Position numbers and translations under genes: made by a program. From assembly GCA_035693145.1 (NCBI GenBank), contig DASSHA010000151.1, positions 1-29,776 of the forward strand: a DNA stretch of 29,776 bases, written 5' to 3'. The notes under the pieces are model-generated. The model did not search any database, was not told the DNA's origin, and was given only the letters and a program-made list of their open reading frames with translations. Each line of letters begins with the position of its first letter. Position 1 is the stretch's first letter. Source of the stretch: DASSHA01 sp035693145. GTDB lineage: Bacteria > Chloroflexota > Limnocylindria > Limnocylindrales > CSP1-4. Positions 1 through 7,381 of this stretch are shown here, piece by piece.

Positions 1-1827
1 GGCGCTGATGAAAACCGTCGCGTCGAGCCCCAACGGGTAGCGGTCGATGTAGTAGAAGTGGTTCTTGCGGGCGTGCATCTCGAAGCCGGCCCGCAGGGCG
101 GCGTTGAACAGGGTCGTGGAGCACGAACAGATGCCGCCGGCGAGGGCCCCCTGCGGCTCGGTGTGGCCGTCGATGATCGCGCCACCCTGCTTGAACCCGC
201 GGGCCCTGGTGACCGGCCCGACCGCCTTCCAGAAGTCGAACGTCGCGCCCGGGGCGACCACCGTGCCGTCGATGAACTGGGCCGGCAGCCAGATGTTGGC
301 GCCGAATCCGTTGTTCACCGTGATCGGGAACGGCGTCGTCCACGAGGAGATCTTCTTCATCAATGGCGCCGTCTTGCGCGCTTCGTCGGTGCCGAACGCC
401 GGCTTCGTGACGGTGAAGGCGAGCTCGACGGGCGCGTTCGGCGTACCGCTCGCGCGGGCGTTCAAGGCCTGGGCGACGAGCGACGTCGTCGCGGTCACGT
501 CGACCGCGCGCCCGTCGCGACCGCCGGTCACACCGACGATCGCGCTGCCCTTGCCGACCAGAAACGTCGCGTTCGTCGCCGCCTGGTTCGCCTTCTTCGC
601 GATCGTCTTGATCGAGCTGTCCACCTTCGCGCGATCGATCGTCGGCGCGTATCGGCCGTCCGGCAAGACCGCAAATCCGAGCCATGAACGGACCGTCGCC
701 GCCGAAACCTTCCAGCTGTCCTTGCCGGCCGCGAGCGTCACGTCGGCGACCATCCTCTCCGCGGCCGCCTTGCCCTCGGCGGCGTGTGCATCGTCCACAC
801 TCGGCTCGGCCGTCGTCACGGGGACGTCGACCGCGCGGCCATCGCGACCGGCTGTGACACCGACGATGGCGCTGCCCTTGCCGACCAGGAACCTCGCGTT
901 CGTCGCCGTCTGGTTCGCCTTCTTCGCGATCGCCTTGATCGCGCTGTCGACCTTCGTGCCGTCGATCGTCGGGGCGTACCGGCCGTCCGGCATGACGGCG
1001 AATCCGAGCCATGAACGGACGGTCGACGCCGCGACCTTCCAGTGGTCCTTGCCAGCCGCGAGCGTCACGTCGGCGACCATCTTCTCGGCGGCCGCCATGC
1101 CCTCGACGGCGTGCGCGTCGTCGACGGCCGGCGGCATCGGCGTCACGGGCACCTCGACTCGAACCGTCGACGCCGCGTCGGTCGCGCCGAGCGCGGCGAC
1201 GAGCGACGCCGCGAGGGCCGCGCCGTCGATCGATCGACCGACCTTCGCCTCGATCAGATCGAAGCCCGTCTTCGAGACCGCCACGGCTGCGTTCGCGGGG
1301 GGCCGCTGGAGCGGCGAGACGAGCGCGGTGACGCGAGCCGACAGCCGGTCCGGATCGAGCGTCACCCGTGGATCCAGGACGACGCCCGTGAACGCCGTTC
1401 GCGCCTCGGCGACGGTTCGCTCGATCGGCGACCCGCTGCGCCCCACCGCGAGCGCGTTCGCGACCATCGCATCCACGTCCGGCCGACGGCCGATGTCCGC
1501 GTACGAGAAGCGGAGGTCGCCGGTTGGAGCGGTGAGGACGATCGAGCCAGTCCCGAACGAGGCATAGGCGTCGGCGAGCCGAGCCGTCGCCTCTGCCCGC
1601 GTCAGGCCTGCGACGTCGACGTCGCCGATCCGAACACCGGGCAGGATCCGCCCGGCGTAGCTCGCGCCGTACGCGTAGATCGCTGCGACGCCGATACCGA
1701 GCGCGACGACAAGCCCGAGGACGAACGCCACGACGAAGCGTGGGCGCCCGGAGGACGCGAGCGCCCCGACGCGCGCCGGCAGGTCGGGACCGACGTCGGT
1801 CGCGACAGTCTCGGGCGAGGTGGTCAT
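1..1827 (-). CDS. VanW family protein with peptidoglycan-binding repeats (partial, 3' end outside window)
   Basis: At least 609 codons are open from an ATG at 1827 to the window edge with no stop, so the C-terminus is missing. A membrane anchor sits at about residues 29-52 (FVVAFVLGLVVALGIG). It is followed by an extracytoplasmic region that includes two nearly identical 109-residue units (about residues 225-333 and 333-442, each with ADVTLAAGKD and TVRSWLGFAV), of the kind called PG_binding_4/YoaR. A VanW domain starts near residue 490; it shows GGICSCSTTLFNAALRAGFE and the PLGLDATVF stretch typical of the family. The family is linked to the cell wall, but its biochemical activity is not settled; some members accompany vancomycin-resistance genes and there is no such context here. 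The usual GGICQVSTT is GGICSCSTT here. The start is supported by the membrane anchor and by a -10-like TAGGAT six bases upstream. Confidence 0.88.
   Translation of the reverse strand, partial: MTTSPETVATDVGPDLPARVGALASSGRPRFVVAFVLGLVVALGIGVAAIYAYGASYAGRILPGVRIGDVDVAGLTRAEATARLADAYASFGTGSIVLTAPTGDLRFSYADIGRRPDVDAMVANALAVGRSGSPIERTVAEARTAFTGVVLDPRVTLDPDRLSARVTALVSPLQRPPANAAVAVSKTGFDLIEAKVGRSIDGAALAASLVAALGATDAASTVRVEVPVTPMPPAVDDAHAVEGMAAAEKMVADVTLAAGKDHWKVAASTVRSWLGFAVMPDGRYAPTIDGTKVDSAIKAIAKKANQTATNARFLVGKGSAIVGVTAGRDGRAVDVPVTTAEPSVDDAHAAEGKAAAERMVADVTLAAGKDSWKVSAATVRSWLGFAVLPDGRYAPTIDRAKVDSSIKTIAKKANQAATNATFLVGKGSAIVGVTGGRDGRAVDVTATTSLVAQALNARASGTPNAPVELAFTVTKPAFGTDEARKTAPLMKKISSWTTPFPITVNNGFGANIWLPAQFIDGTVVAPGATFDFWKAVGPVTRARGFKQGGAIIDGHTEPQGALAGGICSCSTTLFNAALRAGFEMHARKNHFYYIDRYPLGLDATVFISA
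501..1154. repeat. Tandem duplication, two 327-bp units inside the VanW gene
   Basis: Copy one spans about 501-827 and copy two about 828-1154. The shared block CGACCGCGCG starts at 501 and 828, exactly 327 bases (109 codons) apart, and long stretches either side match with few changes. The unit length is a multiple of three, so the duplication keeps the reading frame and lengthens the extracellular stalk by one domain. A third, much more diverged unit appears to lie upstream in the protein (beyond 1155). Confidence 0.85.
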
Positions 1828-1844
1828 GTGCGGATCCTAGTGGG
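1828..1844 (-). promoter_or_regulatory. Candidate -10 element for a leaderless VanW-gene transcript
   Basis: Reading on the minus strand, TAGGAT is followed by six bases (CCGCAC) and then the ATG. This spacing would place the transcription start at or next to the start codon. No convincing -35 hexamer or Shine-Dalgarno sequence is visible. The same arrangement occurs upstream of the gene at 12435. Confidence 0.4.
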
Positions 1845-1935
1845 CCGTTCGGGAGGACACCGTGCCCCGGACCGGTGGCCCGGGATGGGCCGATCGTTCG
1901 GGGGTGACTCGACCCAGACGAAGAGCGCAGCGTCG

Positions 1936-1959
1936 GCGTGACGCGTGACGCGTGACGCG
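1936..1959. repeat. Heptamer GCGTGAC repeated three times in tandem
   Basis: The heptamer occupies 1936-1942, 1943-1949 and 1950-1956 and a fourth partial GCG follows. It lies in the 173-bp gap between khpB and the VanW gene. It has no recognised function and may simply be slippage. Confidence 0.7.
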
Positions 1960-1972
1960 CCCGAGCGGAGCG

Positions 1973-2000
1973 CCGCGCCGCGGATCGCGCCAAGGCGCGG
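1973..2000 (-). terminator. Weak hairpin just downstream of khpB
   Basis: CCGCGCC (1973-1979) pairs with GGCGCGG (1994-2000), and a nested GCGCC-AA-GGCGC hairpin (1987-1998) competes with it. It begins directly after the khpB stop codon. There is no T-tract, so intrinsic termination is doubtful; it could also be an mRNA 3'-end stabiliser. Confidence 0.3.
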
Positions 2001-3131
2001 TCACAGGTTTCGCGGTAGCACCACGACTCGTCGGTTCGGCTCCTCCCCGATCGACTGGGTCGTGACGGCGGGGTGGTCCCGCAGCGAGAGGTGGACCCAG
2101 CGGCGTTCGAGGGCGGGCATCGGCTCGAGCTGGAGCATCTTGCCCGTGTCGCCGACGCGCTCGGCCGCACGGATCGCGAGCTCGCGGAGCTGGCGCTCGC
2201 GCCGGCCGCGATAGTCCTCGACGTCGACGAGGACGCGGGTCCACTCGCCCATCTGCTTGCTCAGCATCAGGTTGACGATGTGCTGGAGGGCCGAGAGCCG
2301 TTCGCCCTTCCGCCCGATCAGGGCACCCAGCGATTCGCGCTCGTCGCCCTCGGCGACGACGTTCAGACGGCTCGTCTCGCCGGCCATCACCTGAACGTTG
2401 ATCGTGAAGCCGAGGTGCGTCATCAGCTGCTCGAGGATCGCCTTGCCTGCGGCCAGCGCCTCCGGGCTCGCTTCAGCGGCCTGGAGCTCCGCCCGCTCGG
2501 CCGCGAGCGACGCTCGCTGGTTGTTGAGCGCCGCTTCGTCAGCGCCGCCGACCGGGGTCAGGTCGTCCGGCCGCGAGACGGGTCGCTCCCGACGCGGGCC
2601 GCGGCCACGCACGTCGTCGCGTCGTGCGGGCCCGCGCTCCGGGCGCCGGTCCGCGTTCGGCGTCCGCTCCGGCCGGTCCTCGCGCGCCGGCCGGGGCTCG
2701 GCGCGACCATCGGGCGTCCGGACGGCATCGGGGCGGCCAGCTGCGCCGCCCGGCGCCGCGGCCTCCATCGGGGTGCCACGACCGCGATCGCCGCCGTAGC
2801 CGCCCGGGCGACCACGGTCACGGTCGCCACGCCCGAAGCCCCGGCCGCGGTCCCGGTCGTGGTCCCGGTCGCCAAAGCCTCCTTCGGGACGCGGCGGCCG
2901 CGGCGGCAGGGGCTGCGCGGCGGCCGCCTCACGCTTCGGGGCTGCGCCACCGAGGGCGGACCGCGGCGCGGCGACGATCCGGGCCGGCTCCGCGCCCATG
3001 CCAAGGACGCCGCGGCTGCCGGCCGTGAGGATCTCGAAGTCGAGGCCATCGAGACCGACCCCGAATTCCTCGCGCGCCTCGCGGAGCGCCTCCTCGACCG
3101 TCTTGCCGGTGAATTCCTTGTATGCACTCAT
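2001..3131 (-). CDS. khpB: RNA-binding protein KhpB/Jag (Jag-N, KH, R3H) with long Arg/Gly-rich linker
   Basis: The protein has 376 residues. The Jag-N domain is at about 1-50 (EFTGKTVEEALREAREEFG, then GVLGMGAEPARI). A KH domain at about 230-300 carries the GxxG-type loop IGRKGERL. A C-terminal R3H domain includes ERRWVHLSLRDH. KhpB binds RNA together with KhpA and affects cell envelope and division regulation in Firmicutes. The usual protein is about 200-250 residues. The extra length is a disordered linker at roughly residues 75-215, rich in Arg, Gly, Asp and Pro, with RGG/RDRG-type repeats (for example GFGRGDRDRGRPGGYGGDRG). The gene starts two bases after the yidC stop, so it belongs to the rpmH operon. 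The assignment is firm; any function for the linker is inference. Confidence 0.95.
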   Translation of the reverse strand: MSAYKEFTGKTVEEALREAREEFGVGLDGLDFEILTAGSRGVLGMGAEPARIVAAPRSALGGAAPKREAAAAQPLPPRPPRPEGGFGDRDHDRDRGRGFGRGDRDRGRPGGYGGDRGRGTPMEAAAPGGAAGRPDAVRTPDGRAEPRPAREDRPERTPNADRRPERGPARRDDVRGRGPRRERPVSRPDDLTPVGGADEAALNNQRASLAAERAELQAAEASPEALAAGKAILEQLMTHLGFTINVQVMAGETSRLNVVAEGDERESLGALIGRKGERLSALQHIVNLMLSKQMGEWTRVLVDVEDYRGRRERQLRELAIRAAERVGDTGKMLQLEPMPALERRWVHLSLRDHPAVTTQSIGEEPNRRVVVLPRNL

Positions 3132-3133
3132 CG

Positions 3134-4363
3134 TCAGCGTCGTCTCCCTCGTCTGCCCTGGCGTCCGCGCTGACGGACGGTTCGGGCAGCCGACGCCGCT
3201 CGTTCGTCCGCTGATCGTGCGCGGCTCTCCTCGGGCTTCTTCTTGTCGTCACGCCGTGGCTCCGGCGCGGACACCGGGAAGCGCGGCGTGTGGTTGCGCG
3301 CGAATTCCGGATACCAGCCGAAGATCGGGAACATCGAACCCCAGCCCAGGATGAGGTACTGCTGGATGATCTGGTAGATAGTGCCCCCGATCCAGTAAAG
3401 GAACAGGCCGGCGGGCAGGATGCTTCCGTAGACGAGCGAGATCAGCGGCACGAACATGAGCGTCTGGCGCTGCGTCCGCGCGCTGGGGTCGTCGTTCGCC
3501 TCGGCCGGCGGCAGCGTCATCCGGGACGCGACCAGCTGGAACAGCGACGAGATGATCGCCAGCGCGCTCAGGCCGGAGAAGAGGGACCCGGGCGAGCCAA
3601 GGAAGACCTCGGGCTGCGACCAGTCGACTCCGAACGCCTTCGTCGGAAGGCACGGGACCACGTGGCCGAGAGCATCGAACATCGGGGTCGCCGAGCAGTG
3701 GAGGTCGAGCAGGCTGACGCCCCCGACCTGGAGCATCGCCTGCGGGTTGAAGTTCGTGAGCCCGGCGCTGAACACCGAGTACATCGGGATCAGGAAGATG
3801 AACTGGAGCACGAGCGGCAGACAGCCGCCGGCCGGGTTCACGCCCCGCGCCTTGTAAAACTCCTGCTCCGCCGCCATTCGCTCCGCGCGGTCCTTGTGCC
3901 GTCGCCGGAGCTCCTTCAGCTCCGGGCCCAGGAGCTGCATCCGGCGCTGGTTGACGAGCTGTCGCCGGTAGAGCGGGATGAGCACCGTCCGGATGATCAG
4001 CGTGAGGATGATGATCGCGATCGCGATGTTCTCGCCGACGACGTGGTCGAGCAGCACGAGGGCGATGAAGAGGAGCTGGAAGACAGGGGTGAAGGCCCAG
4101 GCAAGGAAGGAGAACGGATCGGCGCCCGGGTTCGCCGGCTTCAGAGGGATCGCGGCCGGCGGCGTTGGCGTGGGTTCCGGACTGGCCGACGCGGCGGCGC
4201 TGGCGGCCGCCGAGACGCCTGGTGCGGCACTGCCGGGGACGGGGGTCGGCGAGGCGGCCGCGGCGCAGGCGGCGACGACGACGAGGACAACGATCGCCGC
4301 CACGAACGGGACGAGATCGACCCGCCGCACGCGAAACGGGAGTTTGCGGTTCAGGCTGGTCAC
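3134..4363 (-). CDS. yidC: Membrane protein insertase YidC (Oxa1/SpoIIIJ type)
   Basis: 409 residues from a GTG at 4363 that overlaps the yidD stop by 4 nt. YidC inserts and folds inner-membrane proteins, with or without SecYEG. The N-terminal hydrophobic segment ends in VVVAAC, a plausible lipobox, so it may be processed as a lipoprotein like Gram-positive SpoIIIJ. A Ser/Pro/Ala-rich stretch of about 50 residues follows. The 60KD_IMP core has TM segments around FSFLAWAFTPVFQLLFIALV and ILTLIIRTVLIPLYRRQ; the latter carries the hydrophilic-groove arginine (IIRT). Later segments include GGCLPLVLQFIFLIPMY, LFVPLIS-type and LPAGLFLYWIGGTIYQIIQQ. The tail is very basic (KKKPEESRAR ... RQRGRQGRRGRRR), as in YidC proteins that contact ribosomes. 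An upstream in-frame extension to 4483 is read through yidD and looks non-coding. Confidence 0.95.
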   Translation of the reverse strand: MTSLNRKLPFRVRRVDLVPFVAAIVVLVVVAACAAAASPTPVPGSAAPGVSAAASAAASASPEPTPTPPAAIPLKPANPGADPFSFLAWAFTPVFQLLFIALVLLDHVVGENIAIAIIILTLIIRTVLIPLYRRQLVNQRRMQLLGPELKELRRRHKDRAERMAAEQEFYKARGVNPAGGCLPLVLQFIFLIPMYSVFSAGLTNFNPQAMLQVGGVSLLDLHCSATPMFDALGHVVPCLPTKAFGVDWSQPEVFLGSPGSLFSGLSALAIISSLFQLVASRMTLPPAEANDDPSARTQRQTLMFVPLISLVYGSILPAGLFLYWIGGTIYQIIQQYLILGWGSMFPIFGWYPEFARNHTPRFPVSAPEPRRDDKKKPEESRARSADERAASAARTVRQRGRQGRRGRRR

Positions 4364-4566
4364 ACGACGGGGTCGTAGCCGCCGGGACTCCACGGATGAC
4401 ATCGCGCGATCCGCCGCAGCCCCATCCAGCTCCCGCGGAACAGACCGTACTTCCCGATCGCCTGCTCGGCATAGCGGGAGCACGTCGGCTGGTAGCGGCA
4501 GCTCGAGGGGAGCCAGAAGAAGACGCCGCGGTACAGCCTGATCAGCAGGATCCCCAGCCGACTCAC
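4360..4566 (-). CDS. yidD: Membrane protein insertion efficiency factor YidD
   Basis: The protein has 68 residues. It shows the family core CRYQPTCSRYAEQAIGKYG and RIARCHPWSPGGYDPV, with the conserved cysteines. It is a small membrane-associated protein that helps YidC-dependent insertion. It overlaps rnpA by 4 nt at its start and yidC by 4 nt at its end, the normal order in this operon. Confidence 0.95.
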   Translation of the reverse strand: MSRLGILLIRLYRGVFFWLPSSCRYQPTCSRYAEQAIGKYGLFRGSWMGLRRIARCHPWSPGGYDPVV

Positions 4567-4898
4567 GTACCCGTCCGACCTCCCAGCACGCCGGTCCGCT
4601 CGAGCAGCCGACGAAGTGTTCCGACCATCGTCTCGTGATCGGCGTCGATGATCGCCGGCCGAGCGATGATGAGGACGTCCCAGCCGGGCTGGAACGACGG
4701 CGCCATCGCCCTCAGCGCCTCGCGAAGCCTGCGTCGCACCCGGTTGCGAACGACCGCGCTGCCGAGTCGACGGCCGGTCGAGAGCGCGAACCGCGTCGCC
4801 TCGAGATCCGTCCGCCGGGCCTTCGCGACCATCAGCGGGTGCGATCGCGCCACCCCCTCGCGCTGGAGTGCCGTGAAATCGTCCGGTCGGGAGAGCAC
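4563..4898 (-). CDS. rnpA: Ribonuclease P protein component
   Basis: 111 residues from a GTG start at 4898. It has the RNR signature SAVVRNRVRRRLREALR and the DFTALQREG N-terminal strand. It is the protein subunit of RNase P and helps the RNA subunit process the 5' ends of tRNA precursors. It lies 35 bases after the rpmH stop. The start could be slightly further upstream because the frame is open there, but only non-ATG codons are available. Confidence 0.94.
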   Translation of the reverse strand: MLSRPDDFTALQREGVARSHPLMVAKARRTDLEATRFALSTGRRLGSAVVRNRVRRRLREALRAMAPSFQPGWDVLIIARPAIIDADHETMVGTLRRLLERTGVLGGRTGT

Positions 4899-4918
4899 GA
4901 CGAGCCGCGTCCGAGGCG

Positions 4919-4935
4919 GACGACAGCGTGTCGTC
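4919..4935 (-). other. Perfect 7-bp hairpin at the rpmH stop codon
   Basis: GACGACA (4919-4925), loop GCG, then TGTCGTC (4929-4935). It overlaps the rpmH stop codon and lies between rpmH and rnpA. With no U-run it is more likely a processing, pausing or attenuation element than a terminator. It could tune the large difference in demand between L34 and RnpA. Confidence 0.5.
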
Positions 4936-5068
4936 AGGCGGTCAGCCGCTTGCGACCCTTCGCCCGACGAGCCGCAAGGACACGTCGGCCGGGGTTCGTC
5001 TTCATCCGAGCCCGGAATCCGTGTTCCTTCGCGCGGTGTCGCTTCTTGGGCTGATAGGTCTGCTTCAT
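4934..5068 (-). CDS. rpmH: 50S ribosomal protein L34
   Basis: 44 residues starting MKQTYQPKKRHRAKEHGFRA and ending RRAKGRKRLTA, a textbook L34 sequence. The ATG at 5068 is chosen because L34 proteins begin at MK-TYQP-KR; the in-frame upstream extension is not conserved-looking. It is the first gene of the rpmH-rnpA-yidD-yidC-khpB operon and sits divergent to dnaA, as in many bacteria. Confidence 0.97.
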   Translation of the reverse strand: MKQTYQPKKRHRAKEHGFRARMKTNPGRRVLAARRAKGRKRLTA

Positions 5069-5181
5069 TGGGCCTGCGTCTGACTCTCGCGATTCGGCCT
5101 GCGCGAACCGACCGTCGGTCCCCAGAGGCACGCAGACGCGCCGGCGCTACGAGAGCACATGGCGCGTCCGTCGTCGCGCGG

Positions 5182-5211
5182 ATGATAGGCGGCCGGAAAA
5201 TCGAGTGTCAA
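5182..5211 (-). promoter_or_regulatory. Sigma-70-type promoter for the rpmH operon
   Basis: On the minus strand, TTGACA (5206-5211) and TATCAT (5182-5187) are separated by 18 bases; this matches 6/6 and 5/6 consensus positions. The predicted start near 5175 gives a leader of about 105 nt before the rpmH ATG. It is the strongest promoter match I could see in the window. Confidence 0.7.
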
Positions 5212-5269
5212 ACGAACAACCGAGGCGGGGACGTGCCGGCGACGAATCGGCTCCGTACGGGGTCCTCGG

Positions 5270-5338
5270 CCGAAGGCGATTCTCCGCGGGACGCCGACGT
5301 GCGCCCTGACGGATACTCCCCGGGAGTATCGCCTTCGG
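5270..5338. promoter_or_regulatory. Inverted repeats upstream of dnaA, including a perfect 19-bp palindrome
   Basis: GATACTCCC-C-GGGAGTATC at 5312-5330 is a perfect inverted repeat with a one-base centre. A second pair, CCGAAGGCGA (5270-5279) and TCGCCTTCGG (5329-5338), is perfect over 10 bases and flanks it. The palindrome ends 22 bp before the predicted dnaA -35 box, a position suited to a dimeric transcription factor. The factor is unknown. Confidence 0.55.
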
Positions 5339-5352
5339 AACGCGAGATTGCC

Positions 5353-5381
5353 TTGCGACGGCTGCTGGCGCGGTGTATCTT
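5353..5381 (+). promoter_or_regulatory. Candidate dnaA promoter
   Basis: TTGCGA (5353-5358) and TATCTT (5376-5381) are separated by exactly 17 bases. The predicted start near 5388 leaves a leader of about 147 nt before the dnaA ATG. Hexamer agreement is moderate, and no DnaA box is obvious in the leader. The rest of the 5069-5534 gap holds the rpmH promoter and the inverted repeats; I see no gene in it. Confidence 0.5.
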
Positions 5382-5534
5382 CTGCCAGCCTTCGGCGCGA
5401 AGACGCCCCGGGCGATCCGTCCGGCAGCACAACGGCTCGGCGATGGCGGTCCTTCGAGATTCGGTCCCCCGACCTCGCGGTCCCTGGTTGCGCCTACCCA
5501 TCGACAGTCCGACAGAGCAGGTTTCGTCCCATCG

Positions 5535-6932
5535 ATGGATGCGAAGCACGTCTGGCGCGCAGCACTCGGAGAGCTCCAGGTCTCCCTGTCGCCGGCCAAC
5601 TACGAGACGTGGCTTCGTGACACCCAGCTCCTCGACGTCGACGACAACCGGTTCCGGATCGCGGTCCCGAACGGGTTCGCCAAGGACTGGCTCGAGACCC
5701 GCTACCGGTCGCTGATCTCGCAGACGCTGGCCCGCATCGTGGGCTACAGCGTCCAGGTCGAGTTCTCCGTGGTTCCGATGGCGGAGACGCCCGGGTCGAA
5801 CGGCACGAACGGGTCGCACCCCGGAGACCGTCCGAACGGCGATCGTTCGTCGACGGCGCAGACCGTCCGTGTCGAGCCGACCCGCGTCGGTGCGCCGGAC
5901 GGGGCGAGCTCGGGCCTCAACCCCCGCTACATGTTCGCGAACTTCATCGTCGGCTCCTCCAACCGCCTCGGCCATGCCGCGAGCCTGTCCGTGGCAGAGC
6001 GACCCGGCCACGCGTACAACCCACTGTTCCTCTATGGCGGGGTCGGGCTCGGGAAGACGCACCTGATGCATGCCGTTGGAAACCAGGTCATCGCCAAGTT
6101 CCCGCGCAAGAAGGTCGTCTACGCGACCTCCGAGCGATTCACCAACGAGTTCATCACGTCGATCCAGCAGGGCAAGATCGACGAATTCCGCGCTCGCTAC
6201 CGCAGGATCGACCTCCTCCTCATCGACGACATCCAGTTCATCGCCGACAAGGAGCGGACGCAGGAAGAGTTCTTCCACACGTTCAATGCGATCCACGAGG
6301 ACGGCAAGCAGATCGTGCTCACGTCGGACCGCCCGCCGAAGGCGATCCAGGCGCTGGAGGAGCGACTGCGGAGCCGTTTCGAGTGGGGGTTGATCGCCGA
6401 CCTCACGGCGCCTGACCTCGAGACACGGATCGCGATCCTGCGTGCGAAGGCGGAGGAAGGCGCCGTCTCGATCACGCCGGATGTCATCGAGTTCATCGCC
6501 CGCAAGATCGTGAGCAACATCCGCGAGCTCGAGGGAGCGCTCAACCGGATCGTCGCCTACGCCAGCATGGGCGGGCTGCCGATCACGATCGAGCTGGCAC
6601 AGGCCGTGCTCTCGAACGTCCTCTACAACCCCAAGAAGCGCCAGGTGACGCCCGAACGGATCGCCCAGGCGGTCGCGGACTACTACGGCCTCGACATGGA
6701 CGCGCTCCGCGGCCAGAAGCGTGACCGGGCCATCGTCCTGCCGCGGCAGATCGCGATGTTCCTCATGCGCGAGGAGACCGACGCCTCGCTGCTCCGCATC
6801 GGCGCAGAGCTCGGTGGCCGGGACCACTCGACCGTCCTCCACGCCTGCGACAAGATCAACCGCGAGTCCGCCGCCAACGACGAGCTCCGGCGGGAGATCT
6901 CGGCCGTCCGCGAGCTGATCTACGCCGACTGA
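5535..6932 (+). CDS. dnaA: Chromosomal replication initiator DnaA
   Basis: 465 residues. Domain I begins MDAKHVWRAALGELQVSLSP and includes the usual NYETWL. Domain II is a short Gly/Asn/Pro-rich linker at about 85-130. The AAA+ domain III has the Walker A motif GGVGLGKTHLMHAVGN (about 168), the Walker B motif LLLIDDIQF (about 226) and sensor 1 VLTSDRP (about 261). The DNA-binding domain IV carries the signature GGRDHSTVLHACDKI near 426. DnaA binds oriC boxes and opens the origin. The ATG at 5535 is used because domain I homologues start here; the frame is open upstream to 5373 but that part is not protein-like. It is divergent to rpmH. Confidence 0.97.
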   Translation: MDAKHVWRAALGELQVSLSPANYETWLRDTQLLDVDDNRFRIAVPNGFAKDWLETRYRSLISQTLARIVGYSVQVEFSVVPMAETPGSNGTNGSHPGDRPNGDRSSTAQTVRVEPTRVGAPDGASSGLNPRYMFANFIVGSSNRLGHAASLSVAERPGHAYNPLFLYGGVGLGKTHLMHAVGNQVIAKFPRKKVVYATSERFTNEFITSIQQGKIDEFRARYRRIDLLLIDDIQFIADKERTQEEFFHTFNAIHEDGKQIVLTSDRPPKAIQALEERLRSRFEWGLIADLTAPDLETRIAILRAKAEEGAVSITPDVIEFIARKIVSNIRELEGALNRIVAYASMGGLPITIELAQAVLSNVLYNPKKRQVTPERIAQAVADYYGLDMDALRGQKRDRAIVLPRQIAMFLMREETDASLLRIGAELGGRDHSTVLHACDKINRESAANDELRREISAVRELIYAD

Positions 6933-7381
6933 ACCATTCGGCGCCTGACGGCGTATCGGGCTCGCCGCCCGCCGCTCACCCCTTGCGGGACCTCCGCCCA
7001 GTCTTGCGTGCGCCTTGCAGGGCGGTGGATAAGGCCTCCGAAACGGTGGACAAGGGCGTCGCGCGGTGGATGAGTGCACCACCCGCGACGCTCCGGCTCG
7101 CCGAGGCCAGGGATCCAAATCGCCCCTGTCAACATCGCATCCGCCCGATGTCGACACCGGTACGCCCTGCGTCCACCGTCCAGGCCCGGGCATCCACCCG
7201 ACCGGCCTGCACGACCGAGCACGACGACCCCCGCCGTCCACACCATGATGATGATGACGACGAGTGAGAAGATAGGAAGACAATCCCGTCCCGATCCACG
7301 GTCCGGCCTGCGCGCCACAGAAACCCGCCACCCTCGATCGCGTCGCGCACCGACCGTCCGAACCCTGGGAGTAGACGAGCC
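6933..7381. other. oriC: Probable replication origin (oriC) in the dnaA-dnaN gap
   Basis: This 449-bp gene-free gap is the standard oriC location. Three direct DnaA-box-like sites lie on one strand: GGTGGATAA (7024-7032), GGTGGACAA (7045-7053) and GGTGGATGA (7065-7073). They are relatives of TGTGGATAA and sit 21 and 20 bp apart, about two helical turns. Weaker sites point the other way: GCGTCCACC (7169-7177), GCATCCACC (7190-7198) and CCGTCCACA (7234-7242). Directly after the last lies a 40-nt stretch (7245-7284) with 24 A/T bases, starting with four ATG triplets, which is a candidate unwinding element in otherwise G+C-rich DNA. The box matches are my own reading and were not statistically tested. 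Confidence 0.75.

Noticed and set aside
501..1154. CRISPR-like or satellite repeat
   Set aside because: There are only two long units of equal coding length with no spacers; this is a protein-domain duplication.
65..1567. A 500-codon plus-strand frame in the first 1.6 kb
   Set aside because: It is antisense to the VanW gene and repeats only because the VanW gene has a tandem duplication.
4364..4483. A longer YidC N-terminus starting at 4483
   Set aside because: The extra 40 residues are read through yidD in another frame and lack hydrophobic character; the GTG at 4363 directly precedes the signal-like segment.
5069..5534. DnaA boxes in the rpmH-dnaA gap
   Set aside because: I looked for TTATCCACA-like sites on both strands and found none convincing; the boxes cluster on the dnaN side instead.
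7245..7256. The ATG triplet run as a start codon of a small gene
   Set aside because: The frames from these ATGs give short products with no recognisable sequence and no ribosome-binding site; the run fits better as part of the origin.
5208..7331. A 707-codon minus-strand frame across dnaA and the origin
   Set aside because: It is antisense to dnaA, which has every expected motif, and its composition is that of a shadow.
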